Positions 31,103 through 41,974 of a stretch of 64,000 nt of DNA are shown piece after piece. Origin of the DNA: Leucocoprinus leucothites (Eukaryota > Basidiomycota > Agaricomycetes > Agaricales > Agaricaceae); assembly GCA_013368445.1 (NCBI GenBank), contig JAACJO010000003.1:2108001-2172000 (forward strand), written 5' to 3'. The notes below the pieces were generated by a model. That model was not told the origin of the DNA, ran no database searches, and saw only the letters and a program-made list of their open reading frames with translations. A program made the position numbers and the translations under genes. Within the stretch, counting starts at the first letter, position 1, and the number at the start of each line of letters is the position of its first letter.

Positions 31103-33473
31103 ACCCCTTCAATCACACTGCACCTTCGGAGGCATCTCCCGTCTTCTCTATCTATTGGTTGGGAAGTTGGTCACGCTGTGAGCCTACGCCTAGCGTGCTT
31201 CACACTAAAAGGCCTTTGTCATACACCACAGCACATCCTGAACCTGCAAACACCATAACTCATGCAAAGCAACCCTACATGCAACCGCTCTTCATTCATC
31301 ATCGCCATGTCCACCCTTACTTTTCTTTGCCTTTACCACCAATGGAATCATTCATGTCGTCACATGGTAACTACCGCTCCCATCCCCAGCGATCGCCTCC
31401 CAAAACTCTTATGGCACCATGCGGGAAATAATCACCTCGTGTTCTGTGAAGATAGCAAACTCCTACCACGAAATGACGTCTCCGACGTACAGCCGGCAGC
31501 AGCATATTCAGAAGGGCAATATATTGTCGCACGAGATATTCTAGCCACAGGAATGCTGCTGCACCTTAGAATTGCATGCGTCGTCACGACCATCGCCAAT
31601 CGGCCAACCCAAAAGGAATCGCGAGGTGATGGAAGCTATGAGAAACGGCCGGATCGAGATGACTTGACAGGTGATCATCGATCAGAGATTAATGGATCAG
31701 AATGGATCCAACTCCTGGGTGGTGTGATTGGAGCTATATTTGCTCGTCTAGTAAAGGCGACCGTGAATTCTCATTCATCCAAAGTCTCACCAGTCACAAT
31801 TTTCGCCGTGATAAAGTTATTGAATTGCATTCACTCCAAGTATTAGAGTTATGCTCTCAATGATACAGCCTTTGAAAAGACTGGTTTCTAAATGCGCAAC
31901 TTCCATGGACATACACAGGGTCCGTAAAGGGTCAGGGCAGGCGGAACCGGGATTGGGCAGTGCGCTGAGGTGAAATACCTATACCTACACCTTCAAGCCC
32001 AGCCCATACTTCTCAAGAAATAATCTTGATTAATGGTGGTGCTGGGAAGAGATGACCGAGCAAGGATCAGTCACTGGCTGCCGATCTTCGGGGTTGCGGA
32101 CATTGTGTGTATGCCTTAGACTGCGGACGAGAGACTGAGATAATGAGATCGAAAAAGAGGCGTTGTGGAATCTCCAACTACTCTTGAGCCTACAAACACT
32201 TACTACCAGCATTATTTTGTACGTACTATCATGGATTAAGTTTAGGGTCCGGACTTGCCGCACCAAGGCGTGATTTCTCTGAAGTCCAGCGGCCCATGAA
32301 TGTGTCTATCAGCTCGGAGATCAAGCGAAATCAAACATGCACCGAACTGATAGCTAGAATATAACTAGAAGCACTTCTGCACCCGTGTACCTTTGGAGCA
32401 CCAAGGGTTCTTCGGTTTCAGCGTCGCCGTGGCCGGGAAAGACGATTCATCTTACTGATGGTTTGATGAGAGAGTTCTTTAGGTGTGCGAGTAGTCTACC
32501 TTGGACGGACTGTGTCTGGGCACCGTTACTTGAGACACATAATACGCATTAATATACCCTGGGCGGACGCCTTTCAAAAACAACAGGACTTGGCTTCTCT
32601 ATAGTCTTTACTATCACAACGCTGCCTCGTATGTCTGACACGCCTATGAACCACATCATAGCCACTGTCAGACTAGCGATGTGACCGATTCGGTATTTTG
32701 AATGTGTGGAAACAATGACGCCAGTGATTCCTCTTATTCCAATATTTTTAGGACCAGAGATATTCGGATCATTCTAAATGGGAACCCGGTTTCTCGTGGG
32801 CTTAAATGGGAACCGGAGTTTCCAGCAGGGTCCAGCGTGACGCCAAGTATGATTAGCGCCACTGATCACTTACCGGAACCTCCGGAGCCTAGGATGTACT
32901 GTAAGGTAGTCCTCAATAATTGTGCTTGATCCTGGGTACGGTACTTTACAGCAGTCAAAGATAATGTATGAATTAAAATACTTCATCAACATTGTTACTT
33001 CCCTCGCCCCATAGCTCTTGAGCTACTTCCTCTACTGGACGGTCACAGAGTGGGCGCCCGACGGGAATCTTCTTCATATACTTCTTCCACACATTGGTGA
33101 TGCAAGGTGACGAGACAAATGATAGACCCAGGTGAATATATGGAGGATTGGGGTCATGAGGTAAGAAATTGAGGGGGTTAGTGCCGTGAAGGTGGCGAGG
33201 CTGCCAGGTAATCATGGAGTATGAGGATGTGCAGACTTTTGATACTAGATTGCTCGGTATAGAAATGGCCGCCATCAGTAATACCTCCGTTCCGCCTGAG
33301 CGCAGAGGCAGAGTACAACTGCCATACTAGTGGCCGACTTAGCCGGCTTCCTCGGCGAGCACCGTGGAGGCACACTGGGCCTGTCACAATTGGTCACAAT
33401 TGAAACCCATCCGCATTATTGATATTGAATCGTGAGAAACCGGGGTTCCCAAATAGAATAGTCCGAGATATTC

Positions 33474-33482
33474 TTATAAAAG
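33474..33482 (+). promoter_or_regulatory. TATA box (TTATAAAAG) of membrane paralogue 2
   Basis: Located about 140 bp upstream of the start codon at 33619. Spacing is slightly long but fits if the 5' leader is about 100 nt. Confidence 0.45.
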
Positions 33483-33618
33483 CATCCTCGACTATTTCCA
33501 GAGCTGGACTACTTTGTATCTCGGGACGTCAGCGGGGCAACTTTGTACGCTGAGTCCCCTGTCATTTCCTTCTGGTTTCCCTCTGTTCGAATTCCCTGTG
33601 GCTTTGGAATAGTCCAGC

Positions 33619-34541
33619 ATGGACATTTCTCGCGCTCTCTACCTTGATGATCGGGACTCGTCTATTATTTACTACTCCATGACAGACGATCCACAAGTTT
33701 GGACAAATGTCCCTGGTGCAGCCGGATTTGAGTTCATGGGAACGACAACGGTTGCAGAGGTGGCGGGGGCTGCCGCGAACATAACATTCACCGGTAAGCA
33801 CTCAACCCGCTGCCACGCTCCATCGTGCTTTTCAAGAACCACCTGACTCATCGGAGCGTTGAAGGTTCTGACATCACCGTACTGGGGACGATTTCTCCAA
33901 TTCAGTATCGACAACCTCCCTCGGTAACATTCACTCTCGATGAAACTTCACCGTATACGTTTCAACCTGCGGCCAACAATGATAGCCAACCTCAATACAA
34001 CGTCACGTTCTACCAGTCGTCGGGACAGCTGGGCACAGCTCCCCATACTCTTCGAATTGTCACAAAATCAGCGGGTGCATTTTGGCTTGATTGTATTGTC
34101 ATTAGAGGGAGCCCCACCGTATTATCGGTAGCACCCACTAGTAGCACCGCAGATACTGCAAGTACTTCGCAAGGCACTCCAGCACCCAAACTCCCCAACA
34201 GTACCGCGACCTCGGCTTCCTCACATGGTGCTGTTATTGCCAGCGGGATTTTGGGAGGTGTCTTGTTTTTGGGTTTATTATTTGGTTCTCTCTATTTCTT
34301 TCATCACAGGCGCAATAGCAGAGTCACCAAAAGCTTTGATGCGCCTGAAGATCCGGGGGTTATCCAGTTTCATGGGAACACGACCGCTGGAACCATTGCT
34401 AGTGCTACAAGTCCGACATCAGGACCAAGTAGCCTTCCAAGAACTACGGTGACACAGCCGAGGACCAGGGAGTCAAAACAGCGAGCCTCCTTGGGCCCTC
34501 ACCGTGATTCTCCGCCAGCGTATTCGAATCCCATCGCCTAA
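33619..34541 (+). CDS. Single-pass membrane protein, paralogue 2 of 3, unknown function
   Basis: Two exons (33619-33793, 33865-34541) give 283 aa. The N-terminal domain (MDISRALYLDDRDSSIIYYS, then GSDITVLGTISP, QYNVTFYQSSGQLG, PHTLRIVTKSAGAFWLDCIV) aligns throughout with paralogue 1. It is followed by a Ser/Thr-rich stalk, a membrane helix (VIASGILGGVLFLGLLFGSL, continuing YFF) and HHRRN stop-transfer residues. The tail is disordered and ends RDSPPAYSNPIA, with a PPxY motif (PPAY) at the same place as in paralogue 1. The intron lies at the identical codon and phase. Length, intron and tail show recent common ancestry with paralogue 1; paralogue 3 is more distant. No signal peptide. Confidence 0.8.
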
Positions 34542-35526
34542 TATAGGAGTTTCGCTTTCTCGCGTGCCTTAGGTGGTCAAAGAGGGTGAGTCATGGAGTT
34601 AAAATCAGGGTTAACCAATATTTGAACAATGATTATCAGCATTTGCGTGGGCACACGCCGCTCAACTGTAAATGCGGTGAAAACTCATAGCGAAAATTCT
34701 GATATTCCTCCTTGAAAACCTACCGGATATCTTGGATAACAAGCTGGGACTTGGGCGGGTCAGAGTATGGTTTATCAACCCCAGCTTCTCCTGTCAAACG
34801 GCGTAAAGCACCTACCGAGCACTGACAGTGGCAAACAGCTTTAACACTAGAATTTCCGCCACCGCGCCAGAAGCTACGAATCCCCACAAGGCACGGAGAG
34901 CTGTGTCACTCCTGTAGCTTGAATCACTGCTGGAATACTTGTACCCTGAGCTCAGCGTGCTCTGAGAGCCGAGATCCAAACATGGGAGCAGATCCGGTTT
35001 ATCTTCGCATTGTATTGACCAATTAGTTAGGATTCCTGAGGAGCTATAAGTATCAGATGGTGTACATCTTCCCCGATTGTATAGGTTGTGACTTACCCGA
35101 TGTATATGGATTAGTGGGAAACAGTAAATCCTTCCCTTGACGTCGGAATCAGTCCCAAATCGTCACAGTGTGATATCCGAAGGCTTGAAAGCATAGATTT
35201 TAGAGCTTAAGAATGGACTGAGGTAAGACTACCAAGGGCTTTGACTCTTGGAAAGAGAAGACGCCCCAAGCATTACTCCACGAAATCATCACGACCCTGA
35301 TAGTACAAGCGGAAATCGTTCCGGCGTTCCTTTGTTCATCTCAACGCCTATCCTTTGCTTCTCCAAAGCAACTAACCCCCAAGTTTTGCACCGCGTTTCG
35401 CGTCGGTTGCGCCTTCCAGTTCTTTCCTCCCACACACTCCTTCAATTTCCACCTGCCTACCCTCTGATCGATATCCCCAGACAATCGTCCATTTCAATCG
35501 TCGTCAAGCAGTGAAAAGCCTCAATT
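34542..35526. other. Intergenic, no gene seen
   Basis: 985 bp. A plus-strand open frame at 35248-35514 immediately precedes paralogue 3 but ends in a stop before its ATG and has no signal peptide; it is probably 5' leader or promoter. Confidence 0.45.
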
Positions 35527-36982
35527 ATGGAGAAAATTGATGACCGCGACAGTTCCATCGTGTTTTCTGAGCCTCTTTTAGGCCGTGACTGGTCGGACTG
35601 GGGAGGGTCTCAGGAGTATCAGAATACAACTTCACTTACGCGAACCATGGGAGCCAATGCAAAAATAACTTTCTATGGTGAGAGCTCATTGTCGTGTTCT
35701 GTCACAGTGCCCCTTGAGTTAACACAGAAGTTGTCTCTTTATCACTCATTTAGGCACCTCTATAGCTGTCTACGGTACCATCTCTACCGACAGTATTGAT
35801 TCTGGAACTACGTCGGATTATAGCATTGATGGAGGGAGCGAAACCACCTATACCACGAGTCCAACGAAGCAAACTCAATATCAGGTCAAGTTTTTTGAGT
35901 CGTCTACGCTCAACCCTGGTAGACATACCCTCGAGGTGATCAACAAAACTCCACGCGGTTGGTTCTGGCTTGATTATTTCCTCGTGGCAAACTCTACCAC
36001 GGTATCATCTTCCACAACTTCAAGCTCAACTTCTATCGGACTTTCCTCGATTACCAGCTCCTCACCGATTTCCACCCGGAGTCCTTCTACCACCACAGTG
36101 GTCTTCACTCCCGCTTTCACATCCAGCACAGATGCAGATACCCCTGTGACCGACTCGTCCAGCCCAAGTCATCACAAGGGACCGAATGCAGGTGTCATTG
36201 TTGGCTCCGTTTTCGGAGGGTTGTTCGGTCTAGTGTTCCTCTTAGCGCTCATCTGGATTGTCCGCAGGAAACTTGCGGATCGATATGCTGACCAAGCTGC
36301 TGCTATACCCACTGATGCGGCCATTCCCTCACCTACCTCTAAGGGCTTTGCGCCCGCGCATCAGTCATATGGTTCACGAACGATTGCGGGGTATGAGATT
36401 CCTGTTTCCCCCACTGTCATGGCTCAGGTCCATCATCAACGTGAACAATCATCTAAACAACAACAGCAGCTACAACATAGTCGATACGGATCAAACGTGT
36501 CAACTTCGAATGTTTACCCTTTCAGCCCTGCTGCTGGACTAGCGCAGCAAGCCTATCACCCAAATGCCGCCCACACTGGACAACGTGGCCAAGTGCCAGT
36601 ATCGCCCTATATAGCAAGCGCGCCACAATATCACCCACAACCACACGGGCGTCAACACTCCATGGCTCTTCCGCCACGTGTAAATACACCACTTTCGAGC
36701 CACAGTTACTCGAACAGCACCGGTGGTGGAGTTGCGCTGCCTACAGTCCGCGCCACTCTGGACAAGGGGCAAATCCCGGAGTTTACGGACCTAATAATGG
36801 CACAAATGCGACCGAACAAGTTAGGGGCAGATATGGTGGTCAAGGTGTTATTGATAGTGCACCTTCAGACAACTCTCTGTCTACGGCGTACCCTGGTCCT
36901 CCACCTGGTTTATCGGATCCAAGAACCTGATAAATCAATGTTCAAGTTAGTGGGTGATAAAGTACTTGACTGGCTAGGCTGA
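35527..36982 (+). CDS. Single-pass membrane protein, paralogue 3 of 3, longer tail, possible frame break
   Basis: Exons 35527-35677 and 35754-36982 give 459 aa as drawn. It starts MEKIDDRDSSIVFSEPLLGR, with the shared phase-1 intron before GTSIAVYGTIS. Conserved blocks are QYQVKFFESSTLNPGRHTLE and RGWFWLDYFLVAN. A Ser/Thr stalk and a membrane helix (VGSVFGGLFGLVFLLALIWI) with RRKLADRY follow. The tail is much longer than in the other two and rich in Gln, His, Pro and Ser. From about 36740 the better-looking coding frame is +1 relative to the drawn one (AYSPRHSGQGANPGVYGPNN, ending GPPPGLSDPRT at 36930). A frameshift or unusual splice near 36725-36760 is therefore suspected. No PPxY is seen in either frame at the end. 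Confidence 0.7.
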
Positions 36983-38379
36983 ATGCAAGTTTTGATTTCG
37001 TGCGTTCCTGATATCACCATTTTGTTTCAATTATAACGGAAACCCCTATCTACCCCCTACTAATTAGTTCCCTCCATCTCTACTCTATCATCTTTTCTCC
37101 ATTTCTGATTTCTCAGCCAAGTTCCCTTGTACATCTATTCCTGTTATACCCCCAAATCTAATCCAGTAACCAAGACCTACGATGTATACCTAGCTTAGTG
37201 ATACACTGAAAAAAGCACGAGGTCGCCAAAATATACCCCCTTCGTAGCTCAACATAAATAGCGTTCATCATTCAATCAAGAGATAAAATTGGTTGTATAG
37301 CCTTTTCATAGCCTCTGCTTGATCTTCGCATGGACATTCTGAAGTGGGAGCTCCTTGTAAAATGAACTTGAAGTCTATTAACCCATTGACTCATACCAAA
37401 CGTCCACGTTGAGCGCTTGAGCAAGAAAGGCAGTAAATGAAACAATCGATCATGATCGAATTGGGGGCTCGATCGTCAACATACTCGTTTGCACCACGAT
37501 CATTGAAGCCGGCGGTTCTCATAAAGAGATTTGCGGGGATCCCGGACGTAGAGTTCAGAGATCTATTTACCGATCCATCTATCTCTCTCAGCTCCACATG
37601 AAATCGTCAATGTGACTGCTTGGAAATGCCCTCCTTTCACCTGTCGTTAGAAGTAGTATTTTCTGTCCGCGGCACCTCGCGAGGATATGTGTTATTTGAA
37701 CACCTGACCATTGGTGCGTTCCCCGCCGGGATCGCCCTCTCTTGGCATTCGGGGGCTATTAATAGATCATAGTCTCCTTGTAATACATTTTTGTCCATAA
37801 AGGTACACAATCCAGCCTGTTTTCGCTTTTAACGAGAAATGGATGTCTTTTCAGCGGTGGGGACTCGCTCATACAAACAACCCGGACAGGGTGTGTGCGA
37901 AATCAGCTTGATCCCCTAGAATAGACGTAGAGATTGATGATCATTGAAAGGCACAGACCAAGCATTACCAATACAAGAAGCGGTTGTCCGTGCAGATGTG
38001 CTGGTGAGTCACCAAGCAGGCAGATCAAGTCCAGATAGGACAGCACTGGCATGGCGCCCGCGCTAAATCTGCGCGAGAATGAACATGGTGTGAACTATAT
38101 GAACTAGATTGCAAACAGCAGCGTAGCTAGTGTACAAGTATGACGACGAGTAGGTGGGTGTGTAACTATTAATCATAAAACTAGGAAATCAATGCAAGCA
38201 GACGACATGATGAGCACGAATAATTACACACGAACGAAATAAGACATAACTATAAACAAATGCCCAGCTCGACGCTGATGGTGATAAAATAGCGAGCGGT
38301 AAGCAAGGACAGTGGTCAGGAACCGGCCACTTGTTTGCTAAGAGGGGGGGGGGCATGATAATTAATCGGGGATGGAGCG
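36983..38379. other. Gene-poor interval, about 1.4 kb
   Basis: AT-rich with many stops on all frames. The only notable sequence feature is a guanine homopolymer at about 38342-38353. It is the convergent end between the plus-strand and minus-strand membrane-protein groups. Confidence 0.5.
38342..38353. repeat. Poly-G tract
   Basis: A run of about 12 G residues (one A at the start of the block) just downstream of the stop of the 38380-39048 gene. Homopolymer length in such tracts is often unreliable in assemblies. Confidence 0.7.
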
Positions 38380-39048
38380 CTATGAGCGAGCGTGGGCTTG
38401 GGGCGGGACACCCGGCAAGTCCACATAGATGGGCAAGTGCCCAGGGACACTGACGTCGCCCTCCGAGCCAGGCTTGTCAACCTTCTTATGGCCCTTGAAC
38501 AAGGTTGCTGGTAGGGTATGATCCACCACAGTCATTTCGGTGAATGCGACGCTTGTGGTGGCGGATGCTATCGTTGATCGAGACTGATTGCGCTCTCGCC
38601 TGAACGGTAGGGTTGTTGTAACAGGCCGGCTGGATACCCTGCGGTTCCTGAATGGGTTTCGACAGAAGCACCATATAAGCAAGACAGCGAGAGCGAGGAT
38701 TGCTAGAAAGGAAGAGCGAGTATCATGATAAGCACGTTAATAGGCTAAAATTGCGTGCGCTACTTACGACCAACTAGTGCGAGCTGGATCACAGGGAAGG
38801 TAGTGCCTTGTGGTGAGTCGGAAGGGTCAGATAGAGAAGAGGACGAATTGTCTGTGAGATAAGAGTTAATTAGATGAGGAGGTTTTTGTTTAGTGAAAAG
38901 CATATGTAGGCGTACTTGGAGAGGCAGTGTCAAGCCCTCGATTGACGTATCTGCCGGTGACGGGAGATGTAGTGTACAAGATAAAGGCAATGATGCACGG
39001 TAGCATCATGGAGAGATGGTCGGCAGCACCAGAAGGTGATGAGGGCAT
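38380..39048 (-). CDS. Small secreted-type single-pass membrane protein A, unknown function
   Basis: Three exons (38916-39048, 38768-38851, 38380-38702) total 540 nt and give 179 aa. The N-terminus has a hydrophobic signal-like segment (SMMLPCIIAFILYTTS), then a short Asn/Ser-rich ectodomain (NNSSSSLSDPSDS). The membrane helix IQLALVGPILALAVLLIWCF follows, then a strongly basic juxtamembrane stretch CRNPFRNRRVSSRP. The tail of about 85 residues ends DLPGVPPQAHARS. Clean GT-AG sites and a TATA box (39117-39124, about 70 bp upstream) support it as a gene. No family recognised. It is the first of three minus-strand genes of similar design. Confidence 0.65.
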
Positions 39049-39899
39049 GACGGGTGGTGATTGCTGAGTGTATCAAGCAAGGGTGAAGGGAACAGAGAGA
39101 GGGCAGGAGTGATGGGCTTTTATAGGCCCCATGTCAAGACGTCAAATGCTGTTAAAGACAAAATAGATTCTCTTGAGCGCGTGACGGACCAGCTGTGACA
39201 CTGGTCACTTACTTCCTCGCTGATCCCTGCCTACTAAGCTGGGGTGGAAGAGGGCACTCCCTCGGTGGGCAGAAAACAGCGTCCACAATGTTTTTCATCA
39301 ACATACTCCCAAAAAACTCCATTTATTCTCACCTTTTGTCACTTAGACGACCTGTGGGCATTCGCCGCCACACGTGCAAGCGACCGCCACACAAGACTGG
39401 CTGGAGGGGACGGATTCCTTCTCCGCTAGCTCTCGGAACAGCGACGACTGATACCCTTTCGACGCACAATGGTTTCTGTGGGCCTTCAGCTTGGCACAGG
39501 CACTGATCAATGATGATTACGAGCTCATGGAATAGAGGGCGCAAGTGTGGCGGGATCGGCAAGGGCTTGGACAATGTGGGCTCAGAGGTGTCCTAAACAA
39601 TGATGAAGTGTTGACACATTGCAATGCAGAGTTGGATCACGTTAATCATGTAGGATCGCTCTGTTGGTTATATGTAACTATCTAAGTACACTTCGGTAAT
39701 CAACGTCGGAGAAGATAAAGGGGTATAGCTAACTATAATACATGATATATACATGTGTTGTGTAACGGTGGGCATGCAGGACGATAATGCGTCTCGTCGA
39801 GTACACAGGGGTATAAAAGTAATCAGTATAATGTGGTTATACTCTAAGTACCACACATAAGCAACCGTGAACTACGTCCGCGAAGGGGTAGTATGGGCC
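39049..39899. other. Intergenic, promoter of membrane protein A
   Basis: 851 bp. It holds the TATA box at 39117-39124 and a CACGTG core near 39371. Open frames on either strand (39195-39574) show no motifs. Confidence 0.45.
39117..39124 (-). promoter_or_regulatory. TATA box (TATAAAAG, minus strand) of membrane protein A
   Basis: Reverse-strand TATAAAAG lies about 70 bp upstream of the ATG at 39048. Confidence 0.55.
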
Positions 39900-40410
39900 T
39901 CAGGCGGAATGGAAGGCTCGATCTCTTCCCACCACAAGAGCTCTTTCCGGACTCCGAAGTTGAACAGAAAGGCCGATGCCCCCATTATTGAGGTTATCGA
40001 GCACTGGGCTCGTGCCTAGAAGCAGCCTTGGGAGGACAGGACTGGGATTGTCACCGAAGGGTTTTCGATGGAGAGTGATGAGCAGAAATATGATTATCGC
40101 GATCAAAACTGAACGGTGAGGAAGGGACAGGTCGTGAGGATAGGTTACTAGCGACGCAAAGAGTAGGGGTCTCACCTGTAACGACGATAATCGCTACAAC
40201 AAACGTTGGGAGGGGGGGATTCGCCTTGCTGCTGGCTCCATCATGACTAGTAGAGTCTCCTTCACCTTTAGATGAAAGGTTAAGATGAGGGTGGCGAATA
40301 CCCAGAGTAGACGTACTGGATGTGATATTTGTGTTGAAAATCACGCTTGCAATGGCAGGATGGGTCATCAAGATGATGGTGAGGACGAGTTTAGAAAGAG
40401 CATAAGGCAT
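39900..40410 (-). CDS. Small secreted-type single-pass membrane protein B, unknown function
   Basis: Two exons (40176-40410, 39900-40108) total 444 nt and give 147 aa. Signal peptide MPYALSKLVLTIILMTHPAI (cut near AIAS), followed by a Ser/Thr/Asn-rich ectodomain with sequons (NITSSTS, NLSSKG). A long membrane helix, FVVAIIVVTVLIAIIIFLLI, is split by the intron and ends at TLHRKPFG. The tail contains LRSPERALVVGRDRAFHSA. Same plan as gene A (signal peptide, short glycosylatable ectodomain, one helix, cytosolic tail), and in both the intron falls in or next to the membrane helix, but the sequences do not align clearly. A TATA-like element lies near 40510-40518. Confidence 0.65.
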
Positions 40411-41974
40411 TTCTGCAACAACAGAGGATGGTATGCGGGTAAATGTGTGAGTTGAGGGGAGGTGCGAAAGGGAAGGAATAGGGAGCCTGAAGAAAAGGAA
40501 GAGTTGACATTATATAAACCTCAGAGCCTCGTTTTGTGCCAGGTGGACGGACACTCATGAGCTGGAACGATTGGCTTACAGAGTTCAAGCTCTTCGACCT
40601 AGTTTGGAGCTCCAAAAAAAGAAAAGAGTGATCTGTGGTCGTCAGGAGTGGGTTGGTCTTGGGTTTCAAGCGATGCAGAAGACATCCGATTCCATCTGAA
40701 GATGCAATCTGAAATCGGGTTTGTGGCCAATAAGTATTAGACGCTGAGTGGAGTCTGGCGCGATAAGCTTAGTGAAAAGCCCACCAATTTACTGCACTGT
40801 TGTAAAGATATTGTATAATGAGGGTTGTAGGTTGGCAGTTTTCTGTGTTTCGTGGACGGGAGACATTGTGGGAGAACGAGGAGGATGGAAAGAACATGCT
40901 AGCCAAATCGTGACAAATGAGTTACGGATCGGGATATGTGTGATCCTGTGTGACACTTCTCTAGGATCTTGGTCGAAAAAGCGAGCAAGTGTTCGTGGTG
41001 ATCGAGATCGAGAGATCCAGACAGTACGCTCACACTCATCATCCCTTGCACACTGCGGAGGATTCATGACAATAACCCCCCGCCTCTCCATGCTCATTCC
41101 AACCCCCAACGTGTGCTGCGGGTGAAGTGAAGGTAACTTAGGTCTAATGTATAACATAGTAGGGATCGCCCCATGGAGAGAGCCAATTCCTTGTTCCCAA
41201 AAATAATTATCCGTGAAATCTCATCCTGATCTCCAACGGGGAAAACAAAAGGCGGACCTCACCCGCGACATATAAATTCGCATGAGAGGAAGTAATAAGT
41301 CGAAGAACAGTGATAATAAATGAGAATAAACTTGGTGACCTCATATGAGAGAGTTGCGTTGACCTCTTAAGCTTGAAAGGTGTGGTTCCAGGAGTATAAC
41401 AATCTGGAATGGAATGGAGATTAGGGACAGTGATCCTCGTGTTGAGGAGGATTGGAACTCAGATCCGGAAGATCCTGTTCCTCATGGGTATATATGATGA
41501 CGAAGACGGAAGAGAAGCGTGAACGGATTCCGGCTACCTAAGCACTGCTGGCTGTGCTACGAGCTAGTACGAGCCTCACTAGCACCCCCCGGACCTATGT
41601 CCGAACCACTCGTTATGGACAGGCACATCCAAGCTGATATTACACATGTGATACAGTCAAGTGCGAAGGTTCCGGGAGAGCAAGTTGTGATATAGATGTA
41701 GTCCATCAAAGACTAATAGGGTAGGGGAGGTAGACCTAACGAGAAATCAAACAACTGGCGGAGCGGGCCACGATGGGCGGTAATCAAGGAGTAAGTGAAG
41801 CCTTGCCTCGCAAAAGGCGCTGTGCATCTACAAGTAACTATACGATGGGCATATGTCGTCTACTCGCAGGCTAACTAAATGGATGGTGAATCGAGTATTC
41901 GGGGGCGAGGACGGTGTAGCACGTATGTCAGCAGTGCAGATGGGCGTCGGGGTCGATGCTTCTGGTCATTGTCG
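40411..41974. other. Gene-poor interval, about 1.6 kb
   Basis: Contains a TATA-like TATATAAA at about 40511-40518 for gene B. Overlapping open frames on both strands at 40748-41157 mirror each other and carry no motif, so I treat them as chance. No repeats of note. Confidence 0.45.

Larger units (their letters stand above)
30647..33618. other. Large gene-poor interval between paralogues 1 and 2
   Basis: Nearly 3 kb with no gene I can support. The longest open frame (31262-31846, plus) is 194 codons but has no motif, no membrane or secretion signal that makes sense and Cys/His-rich noise-like composition. Small repeats include four GCCATTC-type units at about 31072-31102 and a doubled AAATGGGAACC at about 32777-32816. 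I searched by eye for remnants of the DDRD/WLDY signatures and found none. No terminal repeats or transposase motifs. Confidence 0.45.

Noticed and set aside
31262..31846. 194-codon plus-strand open frame
   Set aside because: No recognised motif, no typical codon pattern, no splice context. Kept only as part of an unexplained interval.
40748..41157. Overlapping open frames of about 122-125 codons on both strands
   Set aside because: Mirror frames without motifs, signal peptides or splice sites; treated as chance.
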